From assembly GCA_024229515.1 (NCBI GenBank), contig JAAESI010000052.1, positions 1 to 64,000 on the forward strand: a stretch of DNA of 64,000 bases, written 5' to 3'. Position 1 is the first letter of the stretch, and each line of letters starts with the position of its first letter. Origin of the DNA: Pseudomonadota bacterium. GTDB taxonomy: Bacteria > Myxococcota_A > UBA796 > UBA9615. The position numbers and the translations under genes were made by a program. A model generated the notes under the pieces. That model made no database searches and was not told the origin of the DNA. It was given only the letters and a program-made list of their open reading frames with translations. Positions 8,626 to 17,173 of this stretch are shown piece by piece.

Positions 8626-9612
8626 ATGTTCCATCGTTCGTTCGTGGCGGCTGTGGCCGCATTGGTGTTGGTTGGCTGCTCGCCGGTGGAGGACGCCGGC
8701 GGCCTGACGTCTTCGATCGACGATGGCGTGCTGTCGCAGGCGAACCTGGACGGCACGGTCACGCAGGGGGCGATGACCCCGGCGCCCGAGCCCGAGCCCG
8801 AGCCCGAACCAGAGCCCGAGCCCGAGCCCGAGCCCGAGCCGGAGGCGACGCCTGCCCTGGCGGTGGATCCCGAGCCCGACTGGAACCTCGAGGAGGTGGA
8901 GGCCGCGACCTCCCCCGATCCCCAGATCGACGAGGCGGCGACCGCGGACCTGAGCGCCGAGGCGGAGCCGGAGGTCGAAGCCGAGCCCGTCGTCGAAGCC
9001 GCGCCGGTGGTGGAGGTCGAAGCCGAGCCTGTCGTCGAAGCCGCGCCGGTGGTGGAGCCCGAAGCTGAGCCCGAGCCGGTCGTGGAGCCCGAGCCGTCCC
9101 CCGAGCCGGTGGTGGAGGCTGAGCCCGCGCCGGTCCCCGAACCGGAACCCGCTCCCGAGCCGGAGCCGGCCCCCGCGCCGGTGGTGGAAGCTGCGCCGGT
9201 CGTGGTTCCCGAGCCGGAGCCGGCCCCCGAACCGGAGCCGTACCCCCTGCCGGACGCCCCCTCGAGTGACGCCGACGCGATCGCGGCCCTGGATGCACTG
9301 CCCCGCGCGGAAGCCCCCGAGGCGACCGCGATCACGGCCCCCGTCGAGCGTTGTGAGTCGGACGACCCGCTGTTCACGATGGCGGTCACGGACCTGACGA
9401 TGACCCGTTGGTGGGTGGAGACGGGCAAGCACCGCGCGGAGCTCGTGGACCGTGCCGACGCCGTCTACACCGTCGAGATTGGCGACCGCGTCGGCCCCGA
9501 GGGGGGCAAGGTCGTGCGCATCGATCCCACCGAGGTGGTGGTCGGCGAGATCGGCTTCAGCCTCGCCAGCGAGCCGCAGATCCTCGTCCGGTCGATCAAG
9601 CTCGCCCGATGA
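8626..9612 (+). CDS. PilP-like lipoprotein with long Pro-Glu linker
   Basis: A 328-residue lipoprotein; lipobox LVGC gives Cys18. Residues about 52-215 are almost entirely Pro, Glu, Ala and Val (PEPEPE then [11 protein letters not shown] repeats), an extended rigid linker able to cross the periplasm. The last about 85 residues resemble PilP, the type IV pilus alignment lipoprotein: DPLF near the start, then [19 protein letters not shown] and VVVGEIG. PilP pairs with PilN/PilO and the secretin PilQ; none of these is in the window. A TonB-like protein was considered because of the linker but the lipobox and C-terminal motif favour PilP. Start ATG 8626 has GGAGGA upstream. Overlaps the next gene by ATGA. 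Confidence 0.7.
   Translation: MFHRSFVAAVAALVLVGCSPVEDAGGLTSSIDDGVLSQANLDGTVTQGAMTPAPEPEPEPEPEPEPEPEPEPEATPALAVDPEPDWNLEEVEAATSPDPQIDEAATADLSAEAEPEVEAEPVVEAAPVVEVEAEPVVEAAPVVEPEAEPEPVVEPEPSPEPVVEAEPAPVPEPEPAPEPEPAPAPVVEAAPVVVPEPEPAPEPEPYPLPDAPSSDADAIAALDALPRAEAPEATAITAPVERCESDDPLFTMAVTDLTMTRWWVETGKHRAELVDRADAVYTVEIGDRVGPEGGKVVRIDPTEVVVGEIGFSLASEPQILVRSIKLAR
8785..8844 (+). repeat. CCCGAG hexanucleotide tandem repeat (Pro-Glu codons)
   Basis: Ten consecutive six-base units of CCCGAG or close variants encode the uninterrupted (Pro-Glu)10 run at the start of the linker in the PilP-like lipoprotein. The near-perfect units are prone to slippage in steps of two residues, which would change linker length without loss of frame. 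Confidence 0.85.
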
Positions 9613-10127
9613 GGCTGCTGCTGGTGGCGGCCCTGCTGGTCGCGACCGCCGCCGTCGCCGGCGAGGAGGAGCCGCTGCCCGAGCATCACCCCCGTCCGTT
9701 CACCGCCGAGCAGATCCGCGATCAGTTCGTCGTGGGGCTGCACCTGCGGTTCGATGTGACCGCCGGGGGCACCACGGAGACCCAGGACTGGCGCGTCGTG
9801 GGCGCGGATCAGGAGAAGGTAACCATCGCCTACAAGCTCCCCGATGAAGAGCCGAGCGAAGCCAGCTACGGCTGGGTCGAGCTGCGCGACCATGCGACGT
9901 TCGCCCGATCGACCACCACCGTCGAGGAGGTCGAGGTCGAGGCGCTGGGGGCGACGCGGAAGGCCCGCCGCTTCACCCGCGTCACCACCGATGACGAAGG
10001 CCGAACCGTGCGCGAGGTCTTCGACTTCGCCCTGGATCTGCCGGGCCCGCCGGTGGATGTGCGGGCCTGGACCGCCGGCGTGGAGAGCTTCCGCATGCAG
10101 CAGGTGCTCCGGGAGCGCGCACCGTAG
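9609..10127 (+). CDS. Small exported protein of unknown function
   Basis: A 172-residue protein with a signal peptide at 1-18 ([18 protein letters not shown]). The mature part is a predicted beta-rich periplasmic domain without cysteines; it has alternating polar/hydrophobic strands ([29 protein letters not shown]). I recognise no family. Its ATG at 9609 overlaps the stop of the PilP-like gene (ATGA), so the two are translationally coupled and the proteins may act together in the periplasm. The gene ends directly against the convergent lipoprotein locus; no terminator hairpin is evident between them. Confidence 0.75.
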   Translation: MRLLLVAALLVATAAVAGEEEPLPEHHPRPFTAEQIRDQFVVGLHLRFDVTAGGTTETQDWRVVGADQEKVTIAYKLPDEEPSEASYGWVELRDHATFARSTTTVEEVEVEALGATRKARRFTRVTTDDEGRTVREVFDFALDLPGPPVDVRAWTAGVESFRMQQVLRERAP

Positions 10128-10506
10128 CTACTCGCACAGCCCCACGCTGAGGTTGCACTCCAGCGAATCGGGACACGGCGTCGCCTGATCGCACGGCACG
10201 TAGTCGGCCAGCTGCACCTCGCCCGCACGGGGCGACGCGACCGTCAGGTCCACGCAGCCCTCACCCACATCCGCGCGATCGGCGGTGCGTCGCACCAGGG
10301 TCGCGGACGGCCAGCCGCTGACGCCGGCGTGCAACAGCGCGCCCACCGTAGCGGTCCTGCAGGGCGCAGCCGCCGTCCAGGGTGATGTCCTCGGGATCGG
10401 GCAACGTCGCGGGCGGGGGCCCGTCTGGGGGCGGCTCCTCCGGCGGAGGCGCGGTCGGGCAGCCGAGCAGGACGGTCAGGAGGAAGGCCGGGAGCGCGCG
10501 CCTCAC
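10128..10506 (-). pseudogene. Small lipoprotein gene with frameshift
   Basis: GTG at 10506 overlaps the stop of the upstream gene (GTGA) and starts a signal peptide with lipobox LLGC, then a Pro/Glu/Gly-rich stretch and GGCALQDRY. There, near 10345-10352, the reading frame must shift by one base to continue into VGALLHAGVSGW and a Cys-containing C-terminus (CDQATPCPDSLECNLSVGLCE) ending at 10128. Without the shift the frame runs on into Arg-rich nonsense. The total length of 379 bases is one more than a multiple of three. It is either a real frameshift or a sequence error. Function unknown; last gene of a three-gene lipoprotein operon. Confidence 0.6.
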
Positions 10507-12496
10507 GGGACCGCTCCCCAGCCCGGGTAGGGCCTCGCCTGTTTGACGAACAGCAGGCTGTCGCCGCCGTCGGACGAGTCGAACTTGAATTCCACGTCCA
10601 TCCCGTAGAACGCCCCCGGAGCGCCGCCGTACACGCCCAGGAACTGCTGGTGGATCGCCTGGAGGGCCGCGCCCAGGGCGTGGGTCTCGGCCGGTGTGAG
10701 CACGGTCTCGCCCGCGGGCACGAGGTTGCTGTGGGCGAGGAACACGACCGGGGAGCCGCTCTGCTGGAAGTAGTGGAGGAACTGGTCGGTCGTCGTGCCC
10801 GGCTCGGGCTGAACGACGGACTGCTCGCCTTCCTGGACGTTGACGTAGAAGCTCGGCTCGAACCCGCTGAGGTCGAACACGTTGGCGGTGATGGCGACGC
10901 CGTTGGCGTCCTCGTCGGGGAACGAGCGGTGCACCAGCAGCGCCATCCCGATGTTGCGGTGGTCGATGCCGTAGTAGCTGCGCTCCTCGAAGGCCCGGTC
11001 GCTGTAGACGCTCGCCCAGACCTTGCGAACGGCGTCGAGCACCGGGTACTCGGGGTCGTTGGGGTCGCCGCTCTTGGAGGTGTAGAGCCCCGCTCCGTTG
11101 AACGCGCCGATGTCCTCCGCGTTGGTGCTGGACCGGAACCGCATGCGTCGGCCCGGGTACTCGGCGTCGAGCTTGGCGATCAGCGTCTCCTCGAAGTCGG
11201 GGTCGACCGCGCCCTCCTTGATGCGATCCCGCAGACTGTCGAGGGCTTCGCGACGGACCTCGCGGTCGGCCACGAACTCGGGATCCGCGAGCAGCCCCTC
11301 CAGCTCCGTCCAGAATCCGTTGGCCTCCATGAAGGCGTCGAAGAAGTGCACGGGGACCACGAAGCCGTCCGGGTTGGGGACCTCCTCGTTGAGGGCGAGG
11401 GCGCCGAAGTGGGACGTCTTGCCACCGAACCGGGGGATCGCCTCGGCCAGCGCTTCCTCCAGCGAGAGCGCGTCCAGGTCGAGCACGTCGCCCACGTCCA
11501 CGAGTGTCTCCACGGACGTGTCCATGGGCCTGACGTCCAGCGGATCGGGGCGGTGTTCGTCCCACCACGTGTCGGCTTCATCGGCCGTCACTTCGCGGAT
11601 GGACCAGTCGAACGGGCTGACCGTGAGCTCGACCCAGGCGCCGTCGAGCGCGCGGAGGCTGTCGTCGTCCCACGCCCCCGCAGGGCCATGTTCGGGGTGC
11701 CCCGGTTCTGGGAGAGCACGTTGATGTGCGATAGCGGGGTCTGGAACGAGTCGGTGACGATGCCGGCGACGATGCCGATGTCGTTGGGCACCTCCTGAAG
11801 CACCACGATCTCCCGGAACCCGGCGTCCTCCACCGCGTCGGGCTCGGTGAAGCGCAGCTGACCCAGGGAGCGGGCGAGGTTCAGGGGCTGGTAGTCGATG
11901 CCCTCGAAGAGCTCGTCCGTCGTGATCACCGGGACGTCGTCGGGGAGGGCGGCGGCCTCGGACTCCAGCGCCGAGGACGACGGGTGGAAGTACAGCCTGT
12001 CCCCGATGAAGGAGGCGTCGCGCACGCTGCGAAACCCCTTGGCGATGAGCTCCGCGTCGGCCGAGTCGTAGGGCGACAGCTCCCACGCCCAGACGTCCGG
12101 CCCCGCGTACCAGGTGAGGGCGCCGAGCACGAAGCGGCGGTTGGGGTCCGAGTATTCGTTGGCGTTGAACTGGGCCAACGAGGGGACCAGGGGGTGGTCC
12201 GGCGCGCTGAGGTGGGCGGTCGCGAAGTCCCAGTGGATGGGGTAGCGCTGGCTGTTCTGGAAGTACTGGGCGTCGTCCCCGAGGCGGTCGAGCACGGTCT
12301 TGACCGACCGAGCCCCCGGGATGGAGGCGTCCAGCGGCGCCGAGGCGAGCACGTCGGAGTCGTCGGCGCAGCCGATCTCGGTCACGTAGTCGGGGTCGTC
12401 CCCGTCGCTGAGCAGGCAGACCGGCTCCGGCTCCGGCTCCGGGGACGGGCAGCCCAGGAGCAGCGCCAGGGCGAGCAGGGCGGGGGTGCGGGTCAT
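10503..12496 (-). pseudogene. PEP-synthase-like lipoprotein, frameshifted, with inverted domain order
   Basis: ATG 12496 starts a lipoprotein signal (LALALLLGC). About 250 residues later a swivelling phosphohistidine motif appears (TPLSHINVLSQNRGTPNMAL), matching the PEP-utilising mobile domain. Directly after it the frame breaks at a five-C run at 11675-11679 (G on the coding strand); one more G would restore L-R-G-A-W-D-D-D. The second part carries a pyruvate-phosphate-dikinase/PEP-synthase ATP-binding domain: FGGKTSHFGAL, RFRSSTNAEDIGAFNGAGLY, and LLFVKQARPYP at the end. In the enzymes the ATP domain comes first and the His domain second; here the order is reversed and the protein is exported. 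Overlaps both neighbours by ATGA/GTGA. Activity is doubtful. Confidence 0.7.
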
Positions 12497-13437
12497 CGTC
12501 GATCCGGGAGCACCGCCGCGGGCACGCCCACGATGACCTCGTGGACGAGGCTGCCGCCCGCGGGGACGGGCACGTACAGCGCATCGTCGCGCCAGCCGCC
12601 CTCGCCGCTGCCCCAGACGAGGCCGTGGCCGAACTGGTCCGGATCGTCGGACCAATCGACCATGACCTTGATCTCGCCCTCGTTGGAGACGCGGTACAGC
12701 GACGACGTCTCGTAGTCCGCCGCCCAGAGGTTTCCGCAGACGTCCATGCCGAGCCCGTCGTGCCAGCCGTTGCCGACCCCTTCGACGAAGAGCTGGGGGG
12801 CGCCGACGGGGTCGAGCTGGTCATCCAGTTCGAAGAAGAAGATGCGGCCGCGGTCATCCACGGTGCCCCGGTACAGCCGCACGAGGCTGGCGCTGAAGGC
12901 GACGGTGCGGACGGACCAGGGCTCGTCCCAGCCGGTCTGGAGCAGGGTCTCGACGTCGCCCGTGTCGGGGTCGACCCGCCAGACGCCGTCCTATCCGGCG
13001 GCGTAGAGGCGACCGTCGGGGCCGAGGATGACGGAGTACGCGCCGAGGCCCGCCACGAGCAGGGAGATCCCGCCGTCGGGGGTGATCCGCCGCATGTTCC
13101 CGTCGTCCCAGGAAGTGGTCACGACGAGGTCCCCGTCGGGCAGGTAGACCATGCCTTCGACCTCGCCGACGCCGGGCACGAAGACGCTCCAGTCGCCCGT
13201 TCGGGAGGACTTGATGAGGGCGGACGTGTCGCTCCCCACGAGCAGTCCCGCGTCGTCGAAGGCGAGCCCCTTGTAGGCCCGGGCCCCCTCGACGGTGGCC
13301 GCCGGTTCGAGCGTGTCGGGCACGGTCGAGCAGTCGAAGTCCGTGGCGGGCGGCTCGTCGGGGTCCGGGGTGGAAGGGCAGGCCGACAGCAGCGCGAGGC
13401 TGGTCAGCAGACCGGGGATCAGTCGAGCATCGGTCAC
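12493..13437 (-). pseudogene. SMP-30/NHL-like beta-propeller lipoprotein interrupted by an amber codon
   Basis: GTG 13437 with AGGAGG upstream starts a lipoprotein (LLSAC). The protein looks like an SMP-30/gluconolactonase or NHL-type propeller: repeated units such as KGLAFDDAGLLVGSD, GMVYLPDGDLVVTTSWDDG, VILGPDGRLYAAG, DGLGMDVCGNLWAADYET. An in-frame TAG at 12991-12993 sits between YAAG and DGVWRVDPDTG; the same frame stays open to the stop at 12493, so only one codon separates two halves of one gene. The stop overlaps the next start (ATGA). Without the amber codon it would be 314 residues. The cause could be mutation or a sequencing error. Confidence 0.75.
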
Positions 13438-13552
13438 GGGGGGCGCCTCCTGCCAGCACGCACATACGGCGTGTTGGCGAGGGAGGAATGCGCCGGGGCG
13501 GTTTTTGGGGCGGGTTTCTTCGCCTACTCGGCCGGTAGCCTTCGCGTCCGGC

Positions 13553-14092
13553 TCAGTAGGGCTGCTCGCCGACGTAGTTTCCCGGGGGGTCGTAGCTGCA
13601 CGTCCAGACCTCGCCGCCACCATCGCAGGCGACCAGCGCGCACCCGACCCGCTCGGTCGAGTCCCACACGATCTGGGTGTAGTGGCCGCACTGCTCGCCG
13701 GGGGTGCAGGAGTTCGAGTCGTAGTCGTAGTCCACGCTCTCCCCCGCCCAGGCGTCGACCACACGCTGCGCGTCCACCGAACCGCTGCTCCAGAACAGGT
13801 TCTCGCCGTACTGGTTGGCGCTGTGGATCAGGCTGCAGTCTTCGTCCGCGGAGAGGTGGTCGGACCAGTCCTGGGCGACCTGCGCGAGGGCCTCGTCCCA
13901 GGCCAGATCGGGGACCCCGACGGCCGCCCGCACCTCGTTGTGCGCGTCCGTCATCCCCACCATCGACCCGGTCTCGCCGGTGACGTCATCGTCGTCGTCA
14001 TCGTCGGCGCCCGAGGGAGCCGCGCAGCCGAAGGCGGACAGGAGCAGGAGCAGGAGCAGCGGGAGAGCAGGAAGCCAGGGAGCTCGGGACAT
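13553..14092 (-). CDS. CAP-domain (SCP/PR-1-like) lipoprotein
   Basis: A 179-residue lipoprotein; lipobox SAFGC gives Cys23, followed by a DDDDDDD spacer common in this genome. The CAP domain runs from about 45 to the end: HNEVR near its start, YGENLFW, the signature GHYTQIVWDST (CAP1) and CSYDPPGNYVGEQPY (CAP2). The putative His/Glu cluster of the CAP cavity is present. Bacterial CAP proteins are extracytoplasmic and mostly of unknown role. The gene lies 30 bases downstream of mutY's stop on the same strand and could be read through from it. The 115-base gap to the propeller gene (13438-13552) holds that gene's promoter region. Confidence 0.9.
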   Translation of the reverse strand: MSRAPWLPALPLLLLLLLSAFGCAAPSGADDDDDDDVTGETGSMVGMTDAHNEVRAAVGVPDLAWDEALAQVAQDWSDHLSADEDCSLIHSANQYGENLFWSSGSVDAQRVVDAWAGESVDYDYDSNSCTPGEQCGHYTQIVWDSTERVGCALVACDGGGEVWTCSYDPPGNYVGEQPY

Positions 14093-14122
14093 CGCCGGAA
14101 CCTAGCAGAGCGTTGGGGATCG

Positions 14123-15154
14123 TCAGCCGAGACCCATCGCCGCCTCGATCGCCTTGCGGCTGACACTTGGGAGCCCCAATTCCGACAGCTCCGCGCGCGT
14201 GACCCAGCGCACGTCATCGGGGCCGACCTCGGAGGCCCCGCGGAACACGTGGGTCGTCCAGTGGCGGTGGCTGAAGCGGTGATCCACCTGGCCGCAGTTG
14301 CGGAGCTCGACCCCCGCGAGGGCCGCGGCGACGTCGGCGGGGGTGGTGTCGTCGCCGACCGTCGCGGCGGGGAGCTCGAAGAGGTTCGGGAGCAGCCCGT
14401 CGGCCGGCCGTCGGACCACCGCGAAGCGGCCGTCGTCCCGCGTCAGCATCACCGCCGCGCGCACCTCAAAGGTGACCTTCGTTCGCTTCCCCGGCTGCGG
14501 GTAGTCGGCTTGAGCGCCCGCCGCCCGCGCTCCGCACCCCGCGCTCAGGGGGCAGCCGTCGCAGTCGGGGCTCGTCGGCGTGCAGACCGTGGCGCCAAGG
14601 TCCATCAATGCCTGGTTGAAGTCCCCGGGCCGCCCGTCCGGCAGCACCGCCTCGGCCAGCCGCCACAGCTCCTTCAGGGTCGCCGTCTTGTCGATCGGGC
14701 CGTCGACTTCGTGGAGTCGGCTGAGCACGCGGATGACGTTGCCGTCGAGGATGGGGAGCTTGCGATTGCGCCCCGACGACAGGATCGCGCCGCAGGTGTA
14801 ACGGCCGATTCCGGGGAGGGTGCCCAGCACCGCGGGGTCCTCGGGGATGCGCCCGTCGTACTCCGCGACCACCGCCTTGGCGCCGGCATGGAGGTTCCGC
14901 GCGCGCCGGTAGAAGCCCAACCCCGACCACGCCGCCAGGACCGCGTCCTCGTCCGCGGCCGCCAGCGCCTCCACCGTGGGGAAGCGCTCGAGGAACCGGT
15001 CGTAGTAGCCCCGGTCCAGCACGGTCTGGATCCGGGTCTGCTGGAGCATGATCTCACTGACCCAGATGCGGTACAGGTCGTCGATTCCCCGCCACGGGAA
15101 GAGCCGATGGCCGGCGTCGTACCAGGCGAGCAGGGGGGGAGCGATCGGGTGCAT
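14123..15154 (-). CDS. mutY: A/G-specific adenine DNA glycosylase MutY
   Basis: A 343-residue base-excision repair enzyme that removes adenine mispaired with 8-oxoguanine. The N-terminal HhH-GPD domain contains MLQQTRIQTV (the mismatch-recognition segment), the helix-hairpin-helix LPGIGRYTCGAILS and catalytic Asp in LDGNVIRVLSR. The [4Fe-4S] loop C-x6-C-x2-C-x5-C is complete (CTPTSPDCDGCPLSAGC). The C-terminal about 115 residues form the MutT/Nudix-like 8-oxoG recognition domain. I chose ATG 15154 because residues HPIAPPLLAWYDAGHRLFPWR match the usual N-terminus; an earlier in-frame start would add 32 residues unlike the family. Divergent from the RegB-like kinase gene. Confidence 0.96.
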   Translation of the reverse strand: MHPIAPPLLAWYDAGHRLFPWRGIDDLYRIWVSEIMLQQTRIQTVLDRGYYDRFLERFPTVEALAAADEDAVLAAWSGLGFYRRARNLHAGAKAVVAEYDGRIPEDPAVLGTLPGIGRYTCGAILSSGRNRKLPILDGNVIRVLSRLHEVDGPIDKTATLKELWRLAEAVLPDGRPGDFNQALMDLGATVCTPTSPDCDGCPLSAGCGARAAGAQADYPQPGKRTKVTFEVRAAVMLTRDDGRFAVVRRPADGLLPNLFELPAATVGDDTTPADVAAALAGVELRNCGQVDHRFSHRHWTTHVFRGASEVGPDDVRWVTRAELSELGLPSVSRKAIEAAMGLG

Positions 15155-15194
15155 CGAGGTGCTGCATGGTGCCAGAGGTCTGCGTTCCCCAAGC

Positions 15195-16568
15195 ATGGAT
15201 CCAGTGGTAGGTAACAGCCCGATGCCACCGACCCACCCGCTGACGAGCACCGCCTCGCACGCTGCCGTCGACGAGACCGGTGCGCGCTCCGCCGTCTGGG
15301 GAATGCTCGGCTCCCCGGGGGAACTCGCGGTTCGCGGCGGTCACGACGACGAGCGGACCAAGGTCCTGTGGCTGACCCGGCTGCGGTGGGTCGCGATCTC
15401 GGGTCAGCTCGCCGTGCCGACTCCCGCGGTCGCCGAAGGCTGGCTCGAGTCCTCCCAGGTGCCCGTCTTCCTCGGCATCGTCATCGGCCTCGCCGCGTTC
15501 AACCTCTGGTCGATGTGGCGGCTGCGGCAGCCCCGTCCGCGTACCGGGGGCCCGCTCCTGCACCTGATGGTCGACCTCCTGGCCCTGACCTCCCTGCTGA
15601 TGCTCTCGGGGGGAGCCTGGAACCCGTTCGCCCCGCTGCTCTTCATCAACGCCGCCATGGGCGCGCTCCTGCTGACCGGGCGGCACTCGTTGTTCCTCGC
15701 GGCGATGCTCATCGCCACGGCCGCCTGCATCAACCTGTTCGCCCTGATGCCACCGGCGATGCCGACGCGGCCGACCCCGGTGGCGATCATGCTGCCGACC
15801 CAGGTGCTCATCGCGCTGGTGGTGTGGGCGATGACGGGCTGGCTGGCGTCCGGCCTCGCGGCGCAGCGCAAGCTGCTTCAGAACCTGAGCGACCACCAGG
15901 GTCGGGTCGACCGCCTGCGGGCCGCGGGGGCGCTGGCCGCCGGCTTCTCCCATCGACTCGCGACGCCGCTGAACACGCTGAAGATGCGCCTCGATCGGAT
16001 CGAGCGGCGCGACCTCGGCGAGGCGGTCGATGCGGACGTGGACGCGGCCCGCGACGCGGCCGGCATCTGCGAGGAGCTCCTGCGCTCCATGGTGGGGCGC
16101 CAGCTCGATCCCAACGAGATGCGGCTGGAGATCGTCGACCTGTCCGACCTGTGCCGGCGGGTGCTCAAGTCGTGGTCCTCCTCGCCGCTCGGCCGCGCCG
16201 TCGACTTCCGGCCCGCCGCGGGCCACCGCCATCGCTGCAAGCTCCCGCCTGTTCCCTTCACGCAGGCGTTGCTGGATCTCCTCGACAACGCCGCCGAGGC
16301 CAGCGCCGGAGCCATCGCCCTGGCCGTCGGCTGCGGCGACGGCGTCTGCCGGGTGGAGGTTCGCGACCACGGCGCGGGCTGGCCCGACGTCGTGCGGGCG
16401 AACTTTGGCCAGCCGTTTCTGACAACGAAGGGGAAGGGGACCGGCCTGGGGCTGTACAACGCGCACTCACTCGCCGTCGCGTTGGGCGGAGTGCTGCTAT
16501 TGGAGGACGGCCCCGAAGGCGGGGCCGTGGCCGCGTTCGAGATTCCCTGCCCCGAGGTGGAACCATGA
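15195..16568 (+). CDS. regB: RegB/PrrB-type redox sensor histidine kinase
   Basis: A membrane histidine kinase of up to 457 residues. Six hydrophobic helices at about 55-220 contain GGAWNPF (about 139-145), matching the GGxxNPF quinone-binding motif of RegB. The H-box is GFSHRLATPLNTLKM with His near 253. A Cys near 292 (ICEELLRSM) sits where RegB has its redox-active cysteine (Cys265 in Rhodobacter capsulatus, from memory). The ATPase domain has NAAEASA, DHGAGW and TKGKGTGLGLYN. The start is uncertain: ATG 15195 lacks a clear Shine-Dalgarno, and ATG 15222 or 15303 are possible. It overlaps the response regulator by ATGA and stands before heme A and oxidase genes, as expected for control of respiration. 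Confidence 0.85.
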   Translation: MDPVVGNSPMPPTHPLTSTASHAAVDETGARSAVWGMLGSPGELAVRGGHDDERTKVLWLTRLRWVAISGQLAVPTPAVAEGWLESSQVPVFLGIVIGLAAFNLWSMWRLRQPRPRTGGPLLHLMVDLLALTSLLMLSGGAWNPFAPLLFINAAMGALLLTGRHSLFLAAMLIATAACINLFALMPPAMPTRPTPVAIMLPTQVLIALVVWAMTGWLASGLAAQRKLLQNLSDHQGRVDRLRAAGALAAGFSHRLATPLNTLKMRLDRIERRDLGEAVDADVDAARDAAGICEELLRSMVGRQLDPNEMRLEIVDLSDLCRRVLKSWSSSPLGRAVDFRPAAGHRHRCKLPPVPFTQALLDLLDNAAEASAGAIALAVGCGDGVCRVEVRDHGAGWPDVVRANFGQPFLTTKGKGTGLGLYNAHSLAVALGGVLLLEDGPEGGAVAAFEIPCPEVEP

Positions 16569-17104
16569 CGGACGAATCCCCCCGCATTCTCCTCGCCGAG
16601 GACGACGCCTCGTTCCGCGAGACCCTCGCGCTCGAGTTCACCGAGCGGGGCTACACCGTGCGCCAGGCCGGCTCCCTCGAAGACGTCGAGACCGTGCTCG
16701 CGGGAGGCTTCGTGCCGCGCTTCGCCGTGGTCGACCTGCGCCTCGGGCGCGACGACGGCCTGCACGTCGTCGAACGGATCGTGGCCTCCAGCCCCGACGC
16801 CCGCAGCGTCATCCTCACCGGCTACGGAAGCCTCGCCACGGCGGTGACCGCGATGAAGTTGGGGGCGGTGAACTACCTCGCCAAGCCGGTGAGCATCAAG
16901 CGGCTGGAGCGGGCCCTGTGGACCGACGAGCCGGACCCCCAGGAAGTGGCCGTGCCGTCGCCTCGGGAGAGCCTCGCCCGCCACGAGCGGGAGTACATCG
17001 AGTACGTGCTGCTCCAGTGCGAAGGGAACATCAGCAAAGCCGCGCGCTGGTTGGGGATCCACCGCCAGAGCCTCCAGCGCAAGCTGCGGAAGTACTCGCC
17101 CTGA
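16565..17104 (+). CDS. regA: RegA/PrrA/ActR-type response regulator
   Basis: A 179-residue two-component regulator. Receiver domain 1-120 with acidic pair EDD, phosphorylated Asp57 (VVDLRLGRDDGL), Thr in ILTGYGS and Lys in LAKPVS. A short Pro-containing linker precedes a C-terminal Fis-type helix-turn-helix (about 140-179, CEGNISKAARWLGIHRQSLQ) that is nearly invariant in RegA proteins. There is no ATPase domain, unlike NtrC. Its ATG overlaps the stop of the kinase gene, so they are co-translated as a cognate pair. RegA homologues control oxidases, cytochromes and other redox genes; targets here are inferred to be the cta, act and cox genes that follow. Confidence 0.9.
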   Translation: MTDESPRILLAEDDASFRETLALEFTERGYTVRQAGSLEDVETVLAGGFVPRFAVVDLRLGRDDGLHVVERIVASSPDARSVILTGYGSLATAVTAMKLGAVNYLAKPVSIKRLERALWTDEPDPQEVAVPSPRESLARHEREYIEYVLLQCEGNISKAARWLGIHRQSLQRKLRKYSP

Positions 17105-17123
17105 CGCAGTTTGTTGCACCCCC

Positions 17124-17151
17124 TTGACCTCATGGCGCCGGCCGATACACT
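17124..17151 (+). promoter_or_regulatory. Candidate sigma-70-type promoter of ctaA
   Basis: TTGACC (17124-17129) and TACACT (17146-17151) are separated by 16 bases and match the -35 and -10 consensus at five and four positions. A transcript would start near 17158. This argues that heme A synthase translation begins at TTG 17174 and not at ATG 17132, which lies between the two promoter boxes. Confidence 0.45.
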
Positions 17152-17173
17152 CCGGCCGCCTCGGAAACCAGAT

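Noticed and set aside
8626..9612. TonB-type energy transducer because of the Pro-rich linker
   Set aside because: It has a lipobox instead of an uncleaved N-terminal helix, no ExbB/ExbD genes nearby, and the C-terminal motif suits PilP better.
10261..11568. 435-codon minus-strand frame as its own gene
   Set aside because: It only mixes an out-of-frame shadow of the PEP-synthase-like gene with the true start of the small lipoprotein; family motifs follow the other frame.
12991..12993. TAG as recoded codon (pyrrolysine) in the propeller lipoprotein
   Set aside because: No pyl genes are in the window, other genes end normally at TAG, and adjacent genes in the same operon are also broken, so mutation or sequence error is simpler.
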